Below are positions 63,143 through 64,000 of a DNA stretch of 64,000 bases, piece after piece. Below the pieces are notes generated by a model. That model saw nothing but the letters and a program-made list of their open reading frames with translations, was not told the origin of the DNA and ran no database searches. The stretch covers positions 248,001 to 312,000 of the forward strand of contig NZ_FMBM01000002.1 in NCBI RefSeq assembly GCF_900094735.1, in the 5' to 3' direction. Every line of letters starts with the position of its first letter. Positions within the stretch are counted from its first letter, which is position 1. The DNA is from Saliniramus fredricksonii (GTDB lineage Bacteria > Pseudomonadota > Alphaproteobacteria > Rhizobiales > Beijerinckiaceae). Both the position numbers and the translations under genes were made by a program.

Positions 63143-64000
63143 ATGACGATGCGCATGGATACCGACAGACCCGTTTCACTGCTCCACGCTTCCGGTGACG
63201 GGGATCGTGTGGCCTGGGTCGATACCGCCAAGGGCATGTGCATCATCCTCGTGGTGATGATGCATGTGGTGCTCGGTATCGGCGACCGGATGGGGACGGA
63301 AGGCTTCCTGCACCCGGTCGTCGCCTTTGCCGCGCCGTTCCGCATGCCGGATTTCTTCCTGATCTCGGGGCTGTTTCTCGCGCGCGTGATCGATCGCGAC
63401 TGGCGTCGCTACGCCGACAAGCGGGTGCTGCATTTCCTCTATTTCTATGTGCTCTGGCTCGTCATCCAGTCCATCATCCGTTTCGGCGATGTCGCGGACG
63501 GTTCGGTGACGGGGCTCATCGAGCATCTGGCCTGGTCCATGGTTCAGCCATTCTCGACGCTGTGGTTCGTCTACATGCTGGCGATCTTCTCGGTGGTGAC
63601 GAAACTGCTGCGCGGCGTGCCGGTCTGGGCCCTGCTCGGCGGTGCGGCGCTGCTGGAGATCGCACCGATCCATACGGGCGCGATCCTCGTTGATGAATTC
63701 GCCGCGCGCTATGTCTACTTTCTCGCCGGCTACCTGCTCGCCCCGCAAATCTTCAAACTGGCTGATTGGGCGCTTGCCCACAAACCTGCGGCCCTGGCCG
63801 GGCTCGTGCTCTGGGCGGTCGTGAACGGCTTTCTGGCCCTCACGCCGTCGGGGCTGACCGAGACCGGCACGCTCGCCACGCTGCCAGTCATCAGCCTGAT
63901 CGCGGGAACGCTCGGCGCGGTGGCAATGGTGCTGATCTCGGCACTGCTCGCCGGCACGCTGCTCGGTCGCCCGCTCGATTATGCCGGACGCCACGCCATC
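63143..64000 (+). CDS. Acyltransferase-3 family membrane protein (partial at the window end)
   Basis: The frame is open from ATG 63143 to the last base of the window (286 codons), so the C-terminus is missing. GAGGG 6 bases before ATG 63143 supports this start. The sequence has the acyltransferase-3 start (VAWVDTAKGMCIILVVMMHV with the conserved His) and the FRMPDFFLISGLFLARV segment with the Pro-Asp-Phe-Phe-x-Ile-Ser-Gly motif. Several further hydrophobic helices follow. Members O-acylate exported sugars such as polysaccharides or peptidoglycan. The acceptor is unknown. Confidence 0.87.
   Translation, partial: MTMRMDTDRPVSLLHASGDGDRVAWVDTAKGMCIILVVMMHVVLGIGDRMGTEGFLHPVVAFAAPFRMPDFFLISGLFLARVIDRDWRRYADKRVLHFLYFYVLWLVIQSIIRFGDVADGSVTGLIEHLAWSMVQPFSTLWFVYMLAIFSVVTKLLRGVPVWALLGGAALLEIAPIHTGAILVDEFAARYVYFLAGYLLAPQIFKLADWALAHKPAALAGLVLWAVVNGFLALTPSGLTETGTLATLPVISLIAGTLGAVAMVLISALLAGTLLGRPLDYAGRHAI

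Overview
The window is a G+C-rich chromosomal segment from an alphaproteobacterium, most likely of the order Hyphomicrobiales (Rhizobiales). The strongest evidence is an acpXL-type acyl carrier protein gene at the head of a dedicated fatty-acid cluster (23.2-28.8 kb). In rhizobia and brucellae such a cluster makes the very-long-chain fatty acid attached to lipid A. The neighbourhood (secF next to a Mth938-domain gene, coaBC-dut, ftsY, Nfu, tsaB-rimI, ppdK, many periplasmic and lipoprotein genes) is ordinary core genome of that group.

Layout. 0-4 kb: end of secF, Mth938-domain protein, coaBC-dut, and an Rrf2 regulator next to cysK. 4-5 kb: a small HTH gene overlapping an unknown gene. 5-24 kb: mutY, an LTA-synthase-like membrane sulfatase, a GH25 lysozyme lipoprotein, an OmpA protein, two DMT exporters and a Bcr/CflA exporter, a beta-hydroxyacid dehydrogenase, an M17 aminopeptidase coupled to an NlpC/P60 hydrolase, a penicillin-binding carboxypeptidase, an M48 lipoprotein, a LytTR membrane regulator, a DUF418 protein, mutT and rlmB. 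24.6-28.8 kb: acpXL, dehydratase, two ketosynthases (one without active-site residues) and ketoreductase, with a related zinc alcohol dehydrogenase a little further on. 29-37 kb: Gfo/Idh oxidoreductase, small membrane protein, pseudouridine synthase, ftsY, Nfu, RutE-like reductase, tsaB-rimI-plsC. 37-40 kb: a Tat-exported FAD oxidase coupled to two membrane proteins of unknown role.

40.1-47.6 kb is an accessory island. It is framed by two copies of a ~302-bp direct repeat (4 mismatches), each carrying the same intact 103-codon gene. Inside are an NTF2-like protein, a two-gene restriction-modification system (nuclease-methylase fusion plus specificity subunit, no HsdR), an orphan AbrB-type antitoxin-like gene, a micro-ORF/small-gene pair behind a near-consensus promoter, and a complete IS630-family element whose transposase needs a -1 frameshift. 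At the right edge an integrase fragment sits head-to-head with the 5' end of dusA, a known integration target, so the island probably descends from a dusA-inserted element.

49.2-52.3 kb holds an unusual 906-residue cytoplasmic-looking protein with a C-terminal HEXXH zinc-protease signature. It lies behind an AT-rich leader and a 4 x 19-bp tandem repeat array. The rest (52.3-64 kb) is core-like: TauE/SafE exporter, BKACE enzyme, a disordered repeat protein, ppdK, an MscS channel with a duplicated periplasmic module, a 2-hydroxyacid dehydrogenase, an SH3-domain protein and an acyltransferase that runs off the end. I saw no tRNA, rRNA or CRISPR array.
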